Of a stretch of DNA of 64,000 nucleotides, positions 1 through 8,839 are shown one piece after another. The notes under the pieces are model-generated. The model worked only from the letters and a program-made list of their open reading frames with translations, was not told where the DNA came from and did not search any database. The DNA is from Bacillus_BD sp963765265. GTDB taxonomy: Bacteria; Bacillota; Bacilli; Bacillales; Cytobacillaceae. The position numbers and the translations under genes were made by a program. Positions within the stretch are counted from its first letter, which is position 1. Each line of letters starts with the position of its first letter. The stretch covers positions 1 through 64,000 of the forward strand of contig CAVXVN010000014.1 in assembly GCA_963765265.1 (NCBI GenBank), given 5' to 3'.

Positions 1-437
1 TAGGTACCTTCAGGACCTATACTTGTAAATCCACTTTTTTCATAAAATCTATGCGCAGCTAAAAATTGTGGTGTTGTTCCGAGATAGATTGTTTTAATTG
101 ACTTTTCTCTCGCCCATTTAATTGCATTATTTAATAAAAGACTCGCAGTTTTAAATTTCGCTCCTCGGAATTCTTTATCTACAAACATCTTTCTTAATGC
201 AACTTGATGATTACCTATATCTAAAAAACTGATTGTACCAACTACTTTATCGTCATAAAGAGCCACCCAAAAGTTCCCTTTACCAGTTTGATAAAAATCC
301 TCTATAGTAAACAAATCGGGCTGGTCATCCTTGGTTATCTGAATATTGTATTCTTGTTGCTGAATATGAAGAATTAAATCTACGACTTGTGACTGATAAT
401 CAATAGAGTATTCTTTCACAATGGGAATGTTGTTCAT
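1..437 (-). CDS. GNAT N-acetyltransferase, copy A (3' end cut by window edge)
   Basis: Reads from ATG at 437 to the left edge without a stop, about 145 residues. The N-terminus is MNNIPIVKEYSIDYQSQVVD. A GNAT core follows: NFWVAL, VVGTISFLDI, then ALRKMFVDKEFRGAKF (the acetyl-CoA pyrophosphate loop region) and AAHRFYEKSGF near the end. Predicted to move an acetyl group from acetyl-CoA to an unknown small molecule or peptide. Its last 285 bp are duplicated almost perfectly at 17241-17525. Copy A keeps the normal N-terminal strand that copy B lacks, so A is probably the parent gene. The substrate cannot be told. Confidence 0.85.
   Translation of the reverse strand, partial: MNNIPIVKEYSIDYQSQVVDLILHIQQQEYNIQITKDDQPDLFTIEDFYQTGKGNFWVALYDDKVVGTISFLDIGNHQVALRKMFVDKEFRGAKFKTASLLLNNAIKWAREKSIKTIYLGTTPQFLAAHRFYEKSGFTSIGPEGT
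8..292. repeat. 285-bp direct repeat, copy A (partner 17241-17525)
   Basis: Positions 8-292 match 17241-17525 in the same orientation with a single difference (position 171 t versus 17404 c). The repeat covers the C-terminal two thirds of a GNAT acetyltransferase gene. Such near-identity between copies 17.2 kb apart indicates recent duplication or gene conversion. Confidence 0.95.
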
Positions 438-552
438 AAATTACACCGCCAAAAATAATATATTTTCACTTTATGTTTTACATTATAATACAAGCCACCT
501 TCTACATCTTCAACAAAATAGCTTAATTTAAAAAGGACACTGGCCCAAAAAG

Positions 553-590
553 GAAATAAGCGCTGATCCTTGCTAAAGGATAGCGACCGA
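553..590. repeat. Interspersed hairpin repeat, copy 1
   Basis: Contains GAAATAAGCGCTGATCCTTG followed by a short hairpin ATCCTT-gct-AAAGGAT and then tagcgaccg. Related copies lie at 11989-12027 and 13045-13082. All are intergenic and in the same orientation. Looks like a small non-autonomous element typical of Bacillus intergenic regions; function unknown. Confidence 0.75.
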
Positions 591-675
591 TTGCTGAAGA
601 TCTTAATAAAATAAATTAATACTTCCTAGTATTTCTTCTTGTGCTACTCCCCCGTTCGTTGAATTGTATTTGTAA

Positions 676-1206
676 TTATTTTTCCACGAGGTAATTCAAT
701 TCAACAAATTGATTAAAAGTCCTAGTACCTTTTAGAGAAAGGTCTAGTTGATAATCTCCCTCTTTAAATAAAGGAATACCCTCTCCAATGATAGTTGGAG
801 CAATTGTCAAAAACAGTTCATCGACTAATTTTTCTTTTAAAAATGTATGTAATAAATCTCCGCCTCCAACCATCCAAATATTTTTCCCTTTTTGTTCCTT
901 TAATTTCGAAGTGAATTCCACAATATCTTCGTTGATGAACGATACATATTCAGTATCTTCTAATGGAGTTCTAGAAAAAACATAACATTGTTGTTCTTTA
1001 TAAGGAAAATCACCTTTTATCTCTGCCATTAACCAATCATAGGTTCTTTTCCCCATAAAGATTGTATCTATAGTTGCCAAAAACTCTGAATACCCATTAT
1101 CTCCTTCTCCTTCAACTTTGAATAACCATTCCAAAGATTCTTCTTTTGTTGCGATATATCCATCTAAACTTTGAGCGATAAATAATACTAACTTTCGTTG
1201 GTTCAT
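676..1206 (-). CDS. Dihydrofolate reductase family protein (RibD C-terminal domain-like)
   Basis: 176 residues starting MNQRKLVLFIAQSLDGYIAT, the usual start of the DHFR/RibD reductase fold. Further family features are the TIFMGKRTYDWLM segment and WMVGGGDLLHTFLKEKLVDEL, the NADPH-binding GGG region. Predicted to be a cytoplasmic NADPH-dependent reductase; whether it acts on pterins, flavin precursors or something else is not visible. The start at 1206 is chosen because AGGAGG sits nine bases upstream. The frame opens 25 codons further upstream but without a ribosome site. Confidence 0.85.
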   Translation of the reverse strand: MNQRKLVLFIAQSLDGYIATKEESLEWLFKVEGEGDNGYSEFLATIDTIFMGKRTYDWLMAEIKGDFPYKEQQCYVFSRTPLEDTEYVSFINEDIVEFTSKLKEQKGKNIWMVGGGDLLHTFLKEKLVDELFLTIAPTIIGEGIPLFKEGDYQLDLSLKGTRTFNQFVELNYLVEK

Positions 1207-1363
1207 TAAATTACGCCTCCTATATACATTCCGAACAAGAATGTATATTCTTAAATCAATTATTAATACTTCTTTTCTCATTTAACTATCCTGCATCGTT
1301 CGAACACTAAAAAATAGCAATCTTTTTTATTGAGAAATCGCCCCAATTAGCCTAATAACGCTT

Positions 1364-1567
1364 TTATGAATTAAGCATAATCAGTTCATAAGTTCCTTTA
1401 AAAAATAAAATTAAATCACCAAATACACCTATGCAAAAGAACACAAAATAGTAACTTGCATTTGAAATTTCCTTTTTAAATAGTTCTTTGAATGCCTGAA
1501 TAAACAACTTATTAAATTTAAACCAACTTAGTATCCAGCCAATGATAAGAAAAGTTATAATCGTCAT
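1364..1567 (-). CDS. Small membrane protein, unknown
   Basis: 67 residues with two hydrophobic stretches (about residues 2-16 and 40-56) separated by a Lys-rich loop, so probably a two-helix membrane protein. The ATG is preceded by AGGAG at nine bases. No family is recognised. It stands alone between the reductase and an acetyltransferase. Confidence 0.55.
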   Translation of the reverse strand: MTIITFLIIGWILSWFKFNKLFIQAFKELFKKEISNASYYFVFFCIGVFGDLILFFKGTYELIMLNS

Positions 1568-1772
1568 TTCTCAATTCTCCTCTTTAAACAAAATAGACCA
1601 CTATATTGTACAATAATATAGGCACTCTTCCTAAACAATCCTGCAATGTTACTTTAAGTACAAATCTTCACAAACTCCTCAACAAGATTAACGTAATATC
1701 CAATTTCATTTGAGATTCTTGCTCCACTATTTCGGCCCTTTAATGGAATTACAAGGAACCTCCTTTAGTTGA

Positions 1773-2255
1773 TTAGTTTTTAGTTAAAGTAACATTATTT
1801 TTAAAAAGGGCCTTACGAACTTTATGCATAAATAGTTCTGGGTTATCAATCTGTTCAAAACCGTACTGTTTATATAATGAATGCGCATCATTAGTAGCTA
1901 ACATAAATCTACGAACTTCTTGTAGTTCGGAATGGTTGGTGATAATATCCATTAACCATTTTGATAAACCTAATTTACGATAGTCAGGTAATATAAACAC
2001 ATCACAAAGATACGCATATGTCGTTAAATCAGTTATTACCCTAGCAAAACCAACTTGTTCAATAACGTCTTTTCCTATTTCACCTTTGTAAACCCCAAAA
2101 CATAGAGGAGTATTTTCAATTGCCTTTTTTACTATTTCCTTAGATATACCCTTTGACCAGTAAGCATCTTGACTCAAAAAATTATGTATTAGTTGTAGAT
2201 TTAGATACCTTTTATTTGTAGAAATTGAAAATCCTTTATTAATCCATTTATCCAA
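1773..2255 (-). CDS. GNAT family N-acetyltransferase
   Basis: 160 residues with GNAT signatures: VGFARVITD in the beta-4 region, CDVFILPDYRKLGLSKWLM as the acetyl-CoA loop, and DAHSLYKQYGFEQ near the end. The start is TTG at 2255 with AAGGGGG seven bases upstream. A cytoplasmic acetyltransferase with unknown substrate. Family members of this shape are often annotated only as GNAT. Confidence 0.85.
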   Translation of the reverse strand: MDKWINKGFSISTNKRYLNLQLIHNFLSQDAYWSKGISKEIVKKAIENTPLCFGVYKGEIGKDVIEQVGFARVITDLTTYAYLCDVFILPDYRKLGLSKWLMDIITNHSELQEVRRFMLATNDAHSLYKQYGFEQIDNPELFMHKVRKALFKNNVTLTKN

Positions 2256-2420
2256 TTCAAGTCCCCCTTAATTTATTAAACTGTACTGTAATTAAATTAA
2301 ACTACTAATAAAAATCTTGTTCAACTAAATGGCCCGATCGAATAACAGGATTATATTTTAATGAATCCTTTATCATTATCGGACGTATACAAATTAAACT
2401 AACGTTTGGAGATGAAAAAA

Positions 2421-2510
2421 ATGGATCTCATTTTATGGATGACTGTTTTGTCCGGTGCCTTTATCGCAATATTCGCCGATAATAGCAAATGCAAAAAGAA
2501 AAAATGTTAA
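2421..2510 (+). CDS. Possible 29-residue membrane peptide
   Basis: A short ORF, MDLILWMTVLSGAFIAIFAD then a Lys/Cys tail ending KKKKC. GGAG lies nine bases upstream of ATG 2421; an ATG at 2412 is too close to it. One transmembrane helix followed by a basic tail suits a small membrane peptide. No homologue is recognised; it may be chance. Confidence 0.35.
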   Translation: MDLILWMTVLSGAFIAIFADNSKCKKKKC

Positions 2511-2598
2511 ACTTTTTCATATCTACCCGATTTCTTGATGAATTTAGGAACTGAACCATATGTTATAGATTTCTTTTTTTAAGACGCACATCTTGTTT

Positions 2599-2630
2599 CC
2601 CCCTAATTCCGCTTATAAGGGGTCTTTTTT
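2599..2630 (+). terminator. Intrinsic terminator-like hairpin
   Basis: CCCCCTAA and TTATAAGGGG arms followed by TCTTTTTT on the plus strand, downstream of the small ORF ending at 2510. Confidence 0.5.
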
Positions 2631-2731
2631 GATGGGTACCTTTTAGATTAACGGGTTCTCTTTGGAAGGGAAATCTCATATTTTAAGGTCAAATCGCATT
2701 AAAATTATCATTAATAATAACACTTCAAATC

Positions 2732-2770
2732 ATAAATAAAAGAGCAGGGATTTTCCGCTCTTTTATTTAT
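2732..2770. terminator. Bidirectional terminator hairpin
   Basis: Perfect 14-bp inverted repeat ATAAATAAAAGAGC / GCTCTTTTATTTAT with A/T-rich ends, so it can act on either strand. Confidence 0.6.
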
Positions 2771-2811
2771 TGAATAGCCTGTGTTAAACAATAATGTTGA
2801 GATTTTGGACA

Positions 2812-2838
2812 TAAAAACAGACCATCATCTCGATGGTC
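2812..2838 (-). terminator. Terminator of the 2853-3419 gene
   Basis: On the minus strand, GACCATC/GATGGTC stem followed by TGTTTTT, 15 bases after the stop of the membrane protein gene. Confidence 0.7.
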
Positions 2839-2852
2839 TTCCTCAACTAAAG

Positions 2853-3419
2853 TTATACATTAGTTTGATAATCAATCTCTTTTATTTTCCTCTTATAATC
2901 TAAGTAAAGCCAAAAAATTAATAAGAACAAAAAAATGGTAATAGAAATTGGTATCAACCATAGATTATCTCCGTTTAGATACAAGCCCAAAAACATAATT
3001 GAGACCGAAATCACTGGTGCCATTACATAAAAGGGTTTAGCATTATAAAACCAGCCATAAGGAAAAAAGTGGGCTCCTGTTATTATTGCAACAAATATGA
3101 TAGCATCATTCGGACTTTTTATCATTCCCCAAAAAAGTATAGGGAAATAGATAAGCTGAGCCAGATTTAAGTATAAACCTAGATTACCTAATGGATTATT
3201 TTTAAGTTTCCAATCAGCCTTTATTAAAGTAGAAATTCCTACGGATAATGGGAACATTAAACCTGTTGAATACAACATATAGGTGTTTTTCTGATAAATT
3301 TCTATTGGCTGTAAAAATATTATTGTAATTATTGACCAAATTACAATAGCTGAAAATAAAAATCCTATCCCGTTTTTCCCTCTTACTGATAGTTCATTTC
3401 TAACCTCGTTTAATTTCAA
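2853..3419 (-). CDS. Multi-pass membrane protein, DUF7010-like
   Basis: About 188 residues with five to six hydrophobic helices. The opening KLNEVRNELSVRGKNGIGFL and the GAHFFPYGW segment resemble the DUF7010 family of uncharacterised integral membrane proteins; this is from memory and not searched. The start is taken as TTG 3419 with AAGGGG seven bases upstream. The frame is open to 3446, but without a good ribosome site. No transport motif is seen. Confidence 0.65.
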   Translation of the reverse strand: MKLNEVRNELSVRGKNGIGFLFSAIVIWSIITIIFLQPIEIYQKNTYMLYSTGLMFPLSVGISTLIKADWKLKNNPLGNLGLYLNLAQLIYFPILFWGMIKSPNDAIIFVAIITGAHFFPYGWFYNAKPFYVMAPVISVSIMFLGLYLNGDNLWLIPISITIFLFLLIFWLYLDYKRKIKEIDYQTNV

Positions 3420-3446
3420 ATTTATTCCCCTTTTCTTTTTCAACAT

Positions 3447-3811
3447 CCCCGCTAGTTGAATATATATCTAAGTTTTCATTATTATACAACATTTTCCATA
3501 TAAACCCTTTAACGATCTCAAGTAATTTATATGATTGATTTTAAATTTATAATTTTTAACACCTAGTCGATGTTGAAAAAAACCATAGAATTAGCATAAT
3601 AATCAACAAAGACAATAGCTATTGTCCACCTAAAATTTATATGCTGTTTTTGTGCTATTTTAAATGTAATTTTAATAAAAGCCCTTAATTAACAACAAAA
3701 AGAACAGACTAAAATATTGTTATTTAGTCTGTTCTTTTAACATTTATTTCTTACTTTTCTCTCCCAAAAGAGAATCCGTTACTTTTTAAAATGTTGAGGT
3801 TTTTTTCTCTA
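3447..3811. other. Intergenic stretch
   Basis: A/T-rich, with no credible ORF. It holds only the strong hairpin at 3697-3738. Confidence 0.6.
3697..3738. terminator. Bidirectional terminator hairpin
   Basis: Arms AAAAGAACAGACTAAA and TTTAGTCTGTTCTTTT form a perfect 16-bp stem flanked by A and T runs. Confidence 0.7.
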
Positions 3812-3960
3812 TTAATTCTTCCTCTCTAATTTACGCAAAATTCTGCTCATATAGCTGTTATCAAGATTAAGTTCTTGCACGAGATTATTCGCAATACACT
3901 CAGTTTCTCTCGCTTATTTCAAATAGTATTCGTGCTGTAACAAACTCATACGCCCAAGAA
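3812..3960 (-). pseudogene. MarR-family regulator relic
   Basis: Translating the minus strand across one frame change gives AYEFVTARILFEISER and then ECIANNLVQELNLDNSYMSR plus ILRKLERKN before a stop. This is the winged-helix recognition region of MarR regulators. The two halves sit in frames offset by +1. The upstream 60-residue ORF reaching 4091 is basic and unlike MarR, and the C-terminal half of the family is missing. A decayed fragment, not a working regulator. Confidence 0.65.
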
Positions 3961-4292
3961 GCTTCCGAAGTAGTTATTACTTCGGGATTTTCAGAAGTTG
4001 TTTCATCGTTACAAGCAAATTTGGAACCCTCTTTTGTTATACTCCTAATGAACGCCTTTCTTCTTTTTCTTCCTTTTCCTTTTGAATGCATTCCATGTAT
4101 ATTTCTCCTTCCCGTTCAATGATTTCCATCTCCTGCTGAATTTTTTATAAAAGGACTGCCTTAGCAACTTAATAGGTGTTTATGAAGCAATTAGAGTGGG
4201 GCTTTGATTTAGATGCCAAGAAAGTAGTAATATGAAATAGAATCACTGGAAATGCTTGTTATTATGAAATCTATCTATACGGAGGTCAATTT

Positions 4293-5216
4293 TTGTTAGA
4301 ACTACTTACGATTTTTAAAGATATTATTTTACCTATTTTTATCGTGATGTTAATTGGCTTTATCTTGCAGAAAAAGTTTGCGATGGACATCTCTACTTTG
4401 TCCAAGTTAAATATTTATTTTGTTGTTCCCGCTTTTATATTTGTGAAATTATATAGTACACAGTTTTCCGCTAGCTTATTTGGGCATGTTCTATTGTTTT
4501 TCATATTATTGGTCCTCATTTTATATGTTTTTTCTGCTCTTTTTGCTAAAATTTTAGGGTTAAATCGAGGGAAGAAAACGACTTTTTCAAATAGTACCAT
4601 TTTCTTTAATTCTGGCAATTATGGGGTACCCGTTAATGAGTTGGTATTTAAAGGTGATCCTTTTGCAATGTCTATTCAGGTGATTGTACTAACGCTGCAA
4701 AATATACTCACCTTTTCCTATGGGATTTTTGCATTACAATCGGTGAATACGAGTAAGTGGAAAGCGATGATTGGTTATTTTAAGATGCCGGTCTTGTATG
4801 CGATGATGGCTGGATTATTATGTAATGCATTAAATATTCCCATTCCATCGGTTATTTTGGTACCAGCTAATATGATTGCGGATGCGATGATAGGTCTTGC
4901 ATTACTTACACTAGGTGCCCAAGTAGCACGTATCCAATTTAAAGCAGCACTTTCTGCTGTTTACTCAAGCCTCACGGTTAGGCTAATCATTAGTCCAATC
5001 ATTGCGCTGTTAATTATTTGGCTATTTCGAGTAGATGGAGTTACTGCCCAGGCCTTACTGATTGCGTCCGCTATGCCGACTTCTGTAAATAGTGCTGTAA
5101 TTGCAGAGGAGTACAAGAACTACCCTGAATTTGCTGCACAGGTGGTTTTATTTTCAACGATTATTAGTGCTTTTACTGTTTCTTTAGTTATTTATTTAGC
5201 AGGTATTTTATTCTAA
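4293..5216 (+). CDS. AEC (auxin efflux carrier) family permease
   Basis: 307 residues with about ten transmembrane helices arranged as two halves. Family features include NSGNYGVPVNELVF in the first half and ASAMPTSVNSAVIAEEY in the second. AEC proteins export or exchange organic acids such as malate or malonate, and auxin in plants; the substrate here is unknown. The start is TTG with GGAGG eight bases upstream. A weak hairpin at 5310-5346 follows the gene. Confidence 0.85.
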   Translation: MLELLTIFKDIILPIFIVMLIGFILQKKFAMDISTLSKLNIYFVVPAFIFVKLYSTQFSASLFGHVLLFFILLVLILYVFSALFAKILGLNRGKKTTFSNSTIFFNSGNYGVPVNELVFKGDPFAMSIQVIVLTLQNILTFSYGIFALQSVNTSKWKAMIGYFKMPVLYAMMAGLLCNALNIPIPSVILVPANMIADAMIGLALLTLGAQVARIQFKAALSAVYSSLTVRLIISPIIALLIIWLFRVDGVTAQALLIASAMPTSVNSAVIAEEYKNYPEFAAQVVLFSTIISAFTVSLVIYLAGILF

Positions 5217-5394
5217 GTGATAATGACGTTATTCTGTTCATTAACAAGAAAAACTTGGCACATACCTTTTGCTTGAAATTATTTCAACTGAATATTTTTT
5301 TCAAATACATAGGGTATTGAACCTTTGCGATTCTATACCCTATTTGTATTGCTAATTCTATCTTGCTAATGTTAATTATTTATCATTGTCTAAA

Positions 5395-5535
5395 TCAAAG
5401 CTCTTTCAAGACCTTGTTCAAGAATTTGGCCCTTTTAGGCAAAAAAAACGTAGATCCATACTCTGGAATGGCGCCCAATAATTGAATAAGAGATTCCGTA
5501 TCAATTGAACGGAGATAATCTTCGAAAATCTTCTT
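5395..5535 (-). pseudogene. Coding-like fragment, unidentified
   Basis: The minus strand reads about 46 codons ending SLIQLLGAIPEYGS, FFLPKRAKFLNKVLKEL and a stop. There is no start or ribosome site. It begins right after the pentapeptide relic in another frame. Looks like the 3' end of a lost gene; family not recognised. Confidence 0.35.
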
Positions 5536-5557
5536 CAATACACAAACATGAACAAAA

Positions 5558-5749
5558 TTAGTTAATCCAATGGGAGGGTCGTTGTATATGAGAGGGTAAT
5601 GTTGTCTTTATATCACCTTTAGCCGAATTAATTTGCATTTGAGTTAAAAACATACTCGTAGATAAGTTTGCTCCCCTTAAATCAGCATCACGCAAATCCG
5701 CGCCAATAAAATCAACACCTCTTAAATCTGCATTCCTCATATCTGCAGT
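5558..5749 (-). pseudogene. Pentapeptide-repeat protein, 3' fragment
   Basis: Reads ADMRNADLRGVDFIGADLRD plus ADLRGANL, i.e. A(D/N)LxX pentapeptide repeats, then a tail ending RPSHWIN. In-frame TAA lies just upstream of the first repeats, and there is no ribosome site. Pentapeptide proteins fold as a right-handed beta helix; only the last coil and tail remain here. Confidence 0.65.
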
Positions 5750-5948
5750 TTATCACACAAAAATAAGCTTCTATTTAAAGAAGCTTTTCCTTCTTCATAT
5801 TCATCTTTTCATAATTCTACCTGTTCAAAAAGGTCCACTGCATAGGAGTTTTCTTTAACTAGCAAATAAAAGAAGAAGATACATATTCGAGCCTTAAAAA
5901 TCATATTTAGTAACGATTGATGGAAATTAAATTTTGGAGGCTATAATA

Positions 5949-7328
5949 ATGAATGAAAAACATCATGAACAGAGGCAAACTTTATTAGAGGAAAGCCATT
6001 ATGAGAATCGAGACCTCTCCAATGAGCCAGCTAAACTTCATTCCCAGACGATCGGCTCTGGGGGACCTGTACTGGAACAAGATGGTGTACTACACGAAAC
6101 CTTACAAGAATTTATTCATGAAAAGATTTTAGAAAGACCTGTTCATGTAAAAGGATTTGGTGCATTTGGTTATTTTCAAACGATATATTCGATGTCCGAA
6201 CATACAAAACTGAGCTTTTTACAAAATTCTAATCAGAAAGTTCCTGTTATGGTTCGCTTTTCGTTAGCTGTCAGTACGAAAGGAACACCTGATACATCTA
6301 GAAATGTACGTGGTTTTGCTACAAAATTTTATACAGAAGAAGGCGTTTTTGACCTTTTATGTAATCACATTCCTGTCTTTTCTGTTCGTGATGCGATACG
6401 ATTTCCGGAATTTATTAAAGCATTCTTACCTTCACCAAAAAATAATTTAATTGATCCTGATAGGTTTTGGAGCTTTGTAGCAAGAGCACCTGAATCGATT
6501 CATTTTGTTGTACGTTTATACTCTGATGCTGGTACGGTAAAAAGTCTTCGCCACATTCCAGGACATAGTGTAAATACATATGTTTGGAGAAACGCTCAAG
6601 GTATTAGAAAGTACGTTAAATACCATTGGTACCCATTTGAAGGTGTACAATACATTGGTCGCGAAGAAGCAAATAGACTAGCCGCTGAAAATCCTGATTA
6701 CGCTGGTAAAGATTTATACGATGCGATTGCGGGTGGTAAACCGGTGGAATATGGCTTATATGTCCAGCTCATGGACCCAAAGGATGAAGCAAATCTTTCT
6801 TATGATCCTTTAGACGATACAAAAGTATGGGATGAAAAAGAGTATCCCCTAATACCAGTAGGCAAAATGGTATTAAATAAAAATCCTGATAATTATATGG
6901 AACAAGTAGAAAAAGTCGCCTTCTCCCCTTCTAATTTACTAGACGGCGCAGAATTATCTGATGATAAAATGCTGCAGGGCCGTGCCAATATTTATAGTGA
7001 TTCTCAAAGAAGAAGAATTGGAGCTGAATTTCGTAAATTACCGGTTAACCAACAGCAAAATTGGACACCAGCTAATCAAGTTACAAGTGGTGATGGAAGA
7101 TATGTTGAAGGCAAACTAGAAAGAACTTCTATAACAAAGCAAGACGATTTTGGGCAGGCTGGTGAATTCTATACGAGGTTAACTCAAATAGAAAAAGAAC
7201 ATCTTGTCGAAAATTTAGCTAGTGATTTGAAAGTCATATCTGATGATATTAGAAAGAAAGTTATGGAGTATTTCAATAAAGTATCATCTGACTTAGCAAA
7301 GAGAATTGAGATTGAAATGAAAAAGTGA
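5949..7328 (+). CDS. Heme catalase (small-subunit type)
   Basis: 459 residues. The distal His lies in ERPVHVKGFGAFGYF, the distal Asn region is FDLLCNHIPVFSVRDA, and the proximal heme Tyr sits in IYSDSQRRRIG. H2O2 is broken to water and O2 in the cytoplasm. The start is ATG 5949 with GGAGG eight bases upstream; the frame extends five codons further without a site. It has the length of clade-3 catalases. The N-terminus differs from KatA of B. subtilis, so it may be a secondary or spore-associated catalase. It is followed by a strong terminator and looks monocistronic. Confidence 0.93.
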   Translation: MNEKHHEQRQTLLEESHYENRDLSNEPAKLHSQTIGSGGPVLEQDGVLHETLQEFIHEKILERPVHVKGFGAFGYFQTIYSMSEHTKLSFLQNSNQKVPVMVRFSLAVSTKGTPDTSRNVRGFATKFYTEEGVFDLLCNHIPVFSVRDAIRFPEFIKAFLPSPKNNLIDPDRFWSFVARAPESIHFVVRLYSDAGTVKSLRHIPGHSVNTYVWRNAQGIRKYVKYHWYPFEGVQYIGREEANRLAAENPDYAGKDLYDAIAGGKPVEYGLYVQLMDPKDEANLSYDPLDDTKVWDEKEYPLIPVGKMVLNKNPDNYMEQVEKVAFSPSNLLDGAELSDDKMLQGRANIYSDSQRRRIGAEFRKLPVNQQQNWTPANQVTSGDGRYVEGKLERTSITKQDDFGQAGEFYTRLTQIEKEHLVENLASDLKVISDDIRKKVMEYFNKVSSDLAKRIEIEMKK

Positions 7329-7338
7329 TAAGAAGATT

Positions 7339-7376
7339 AAAAAACGTCATTATTACGATTAAAATGACGTTTTTTT
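7339..7376 (+). terminator. Catalase gene terminator
   Basis: AAACGTCATT / AATGACGTTT stem followed by a T run. Confidence 0.8.
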
Positions 7377-7500
7377 GTATAAAATTTATTAATTTCCACC
7401 ATGTTCTTAATAACCGTATACTTTCACAAATACTACAATTGTTGTATTGAAATAAACTTTGATTAAAAGAATCGCGCGAACCCATATTTTACGATAAATA

Positions 7501-7545
7501 AAAAGAATCCATTTTGAAAAAAGAATAATTAAAATGGATTCTTTT
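7501..7545. terminator. Long perfect hairpin, bidirectional terminator-like
   Basis: AAAAGAATCCATTTT and AAAATGGATTCTTTT, a perfect 15-bp stem. The sequence just after it resembles 17530-17575, so it belongs to a repeated intergenic module. Confidence 0.6.
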
Positions 7546-7621
7546 CTTCTTGAATGAACATTCCGTTTTATAAAAAAGTTTGATTAAAACTCACTTAGAA
7601 TTCTTTAATCGAAAAGGAATA

Positions 7622-7701
7622 AAACGGTGCAACTTTTTTGTAAACGGTATAACTTTCTTTAAAACGGTACATCTTTTTTATAAACAGTACGACTTTATTT
7701 C
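7622..7701. repeat. Four tandem 20-bp repeats
   Basis: Four units in exact 20-bp register start at 7622, 7642, 7662 and 7682. The first is AAACGGTGCAACTTTTTTGT. All keep AAACRGT at their start and CTTT near base 12. They resemble iterons or the protein-binding arrays at transposon ends. No replication or transposase gene is adjacent. Confidence 0.85.
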
Positions 7702-8150
7702 AAAGCTACAAGGGCCAAATCGAAGAAATGGAACAGCTCTTATCAGTAAGTCTAGAAATTAAATCCCTCCTAGAAATCACCATTTGGAACAATGGCTTCT
7801 TCACTTCAAGGGTCTGAACAGTCACAAAAATTGATCTTTACAATAAAAAAATTTCTATGACATCACTAATATTATGATCAAATAGGAAGTAAACAGGTTT
7901 ATCCTCAAGTTAACGAGCAGGCTTAAGCCAGCTTATCCTTCTAATAAAAACTTCAATCACAATAAAGGCTCAAATTTATATAAAAGAATTCGAAGAAAAG
8001 GACTATTCTCGAGTCCTTTATTTTTGCTATAACTTAGGTGAAGCCTCTACTAAGTCAGCCAAATCACTAACGGAAATGGAAAAATAGGAAAAACCGAAGT
8101 AACTCCAGAGACATTTAACTGAACTGTACACAACGTACTTCTATCGGTCT
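7702..8150. other. Intergenic stretch
   Basis: No ORF with a ribosome site. It contains the terminator-like hairpin at 7997-8026. Confidence 0.5.
7997..8026 (+). terminator. Terminator-like hairpin
   Basis: AAAGGACT / AGTCCTTT stem with a TATTTTTG tail on the plus strand. Confidence 0.5.
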
Positions 8151-8396
8151 TCAAACGGACTGCTGAGGGTTTATTTTATTTAAATGTATTTTTTTATTCT
8201 CTTCATAGTATTTCTTGTTATATTCTTTCCTAGATTCAAGTATTCTGTCTTTATTTTCCTTATAGTATTTTTCAAAATAACCAGGATTGTTTTTACACCA
8301 TTTCTTATATTGTTCCCTATAATAATCTTTATTTTCTTCATAGCGTTTTTTATCGTATTCAGACACTTGTCCATTACGATATTTATTTTCATACAT
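8151..8396 (-). CDS. Lys/Tyr-rich repeat protein, unknown
   Basis: 81 residues with repeated blocks of the type YYKENKDRILESRKEY and YYEENKKIHLNK, a charged helical pattern seen at the N-terminus of some phage and HNH-associated proteins. There is no ribosome site before the ATG, and an in-frame stop lies close upstream, so it may be a fragment. The hydrophobic ORF on the other strand is its shadow. Confidence 0.35.
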   Translation of the reverse strand: MYENKYRNGQVSEYDKKRYEENKDYYREQYKKWCKNNPGYFEKYYKENKDRILESRKEYNKKYYEENKKIHLNKINPQQSV

Positions 8397-8435
8397 ATAA
8401 TGTCGTGTGGTTCATAAGTAAATGGGGGTGAAAAA

Positions 8436-8687
8436 ATGTCAGTTGGACATTATCAGGGATTGTGTCAAAGACATATGGGTAGAGCTGTTGAAATCAGAAC
8501 TCATGACGGGAGAATTCATAGGGGAATCATTCACCGGGTAGCCAACAACAGAGTTTATCTTCGACCATTGGGACGACCTAGAAACCTAGGTGGTTATGGT
8601 TATGGAGGTTGGGGCTGGGGTTGGGGCGCTGGAATCGCACTTGGTTTTATTGCTTCATTAGCTGTACTTTCTCTATTCTTTTGGTAG
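8436..8687 (+). CDS. Small LSm-like protein with Gly/Trp linker and C-terminal helix
   Basis: 83 residues. The first 45 (RAVEIRTHDGRIHRGIIHRV then VYLRPLG) have the pattern of an Sm/SH3-like barrel strand pair. A GGYGYGGWGWGWGAG linker and one transmembrane helix (GIALGFIASLAVLSLFFW) follow. The start ATG follows GGGGGTG. Similar small proteins occur in Bacillus, but their role is unknown. A terminator follows, so it is a single-gene unit. The Sm-like assignment is an inference from pattern only. Confidence 0.7.
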   Translation: MSVGHYQGLCQRHMGRAVEIRTHDGRIHRGIIHRVANNRVYLRPLGRPRNLGGYGYGGWGWGWGAGIALGFIASLAVLSLFFW

Positions 8688-8798
8688 TTCATTTAAATGA
8701 TTAAACAAAAAGCCAAGAACTCGCAGACGGATAGATTCCGATAAACTACATTCAAAGTGATCAAAGGATCATTTGATCGTTCTTGATCAATAGAAAAC

Positions 8799-8830
8799 AG
8801 ACGAAATTTTTTTCGTCTTATTTTTATTTT
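8799..8830 (+). terminator. Terminator
   Basis: AGACGAAA / TTTCGTCT stem then TATTTTTATTTT. It may also serve the convergent peptidase gene. Confidence 0.7.
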
Positions 8831-8839
8831 AAAGTACTT

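Noticed and set aside
7622..7701. CRISPR array
   Set aside because: Units are contiguous without spacers and no cas genes are present.
7580..7762. 60-codon plus-strand ORF
   Set aside because: Runs through the 20-bp tandem repeats, no ribosome site, composition follows the repeats.
8184..8417. Hydrophobic 77-codon plus-strand ORF
   Set aside because: Exact antisense of the Lys/Tyr-rich ORF 8151-8396; Phe/Ile richness comes from complementing AAA/GAA codons.
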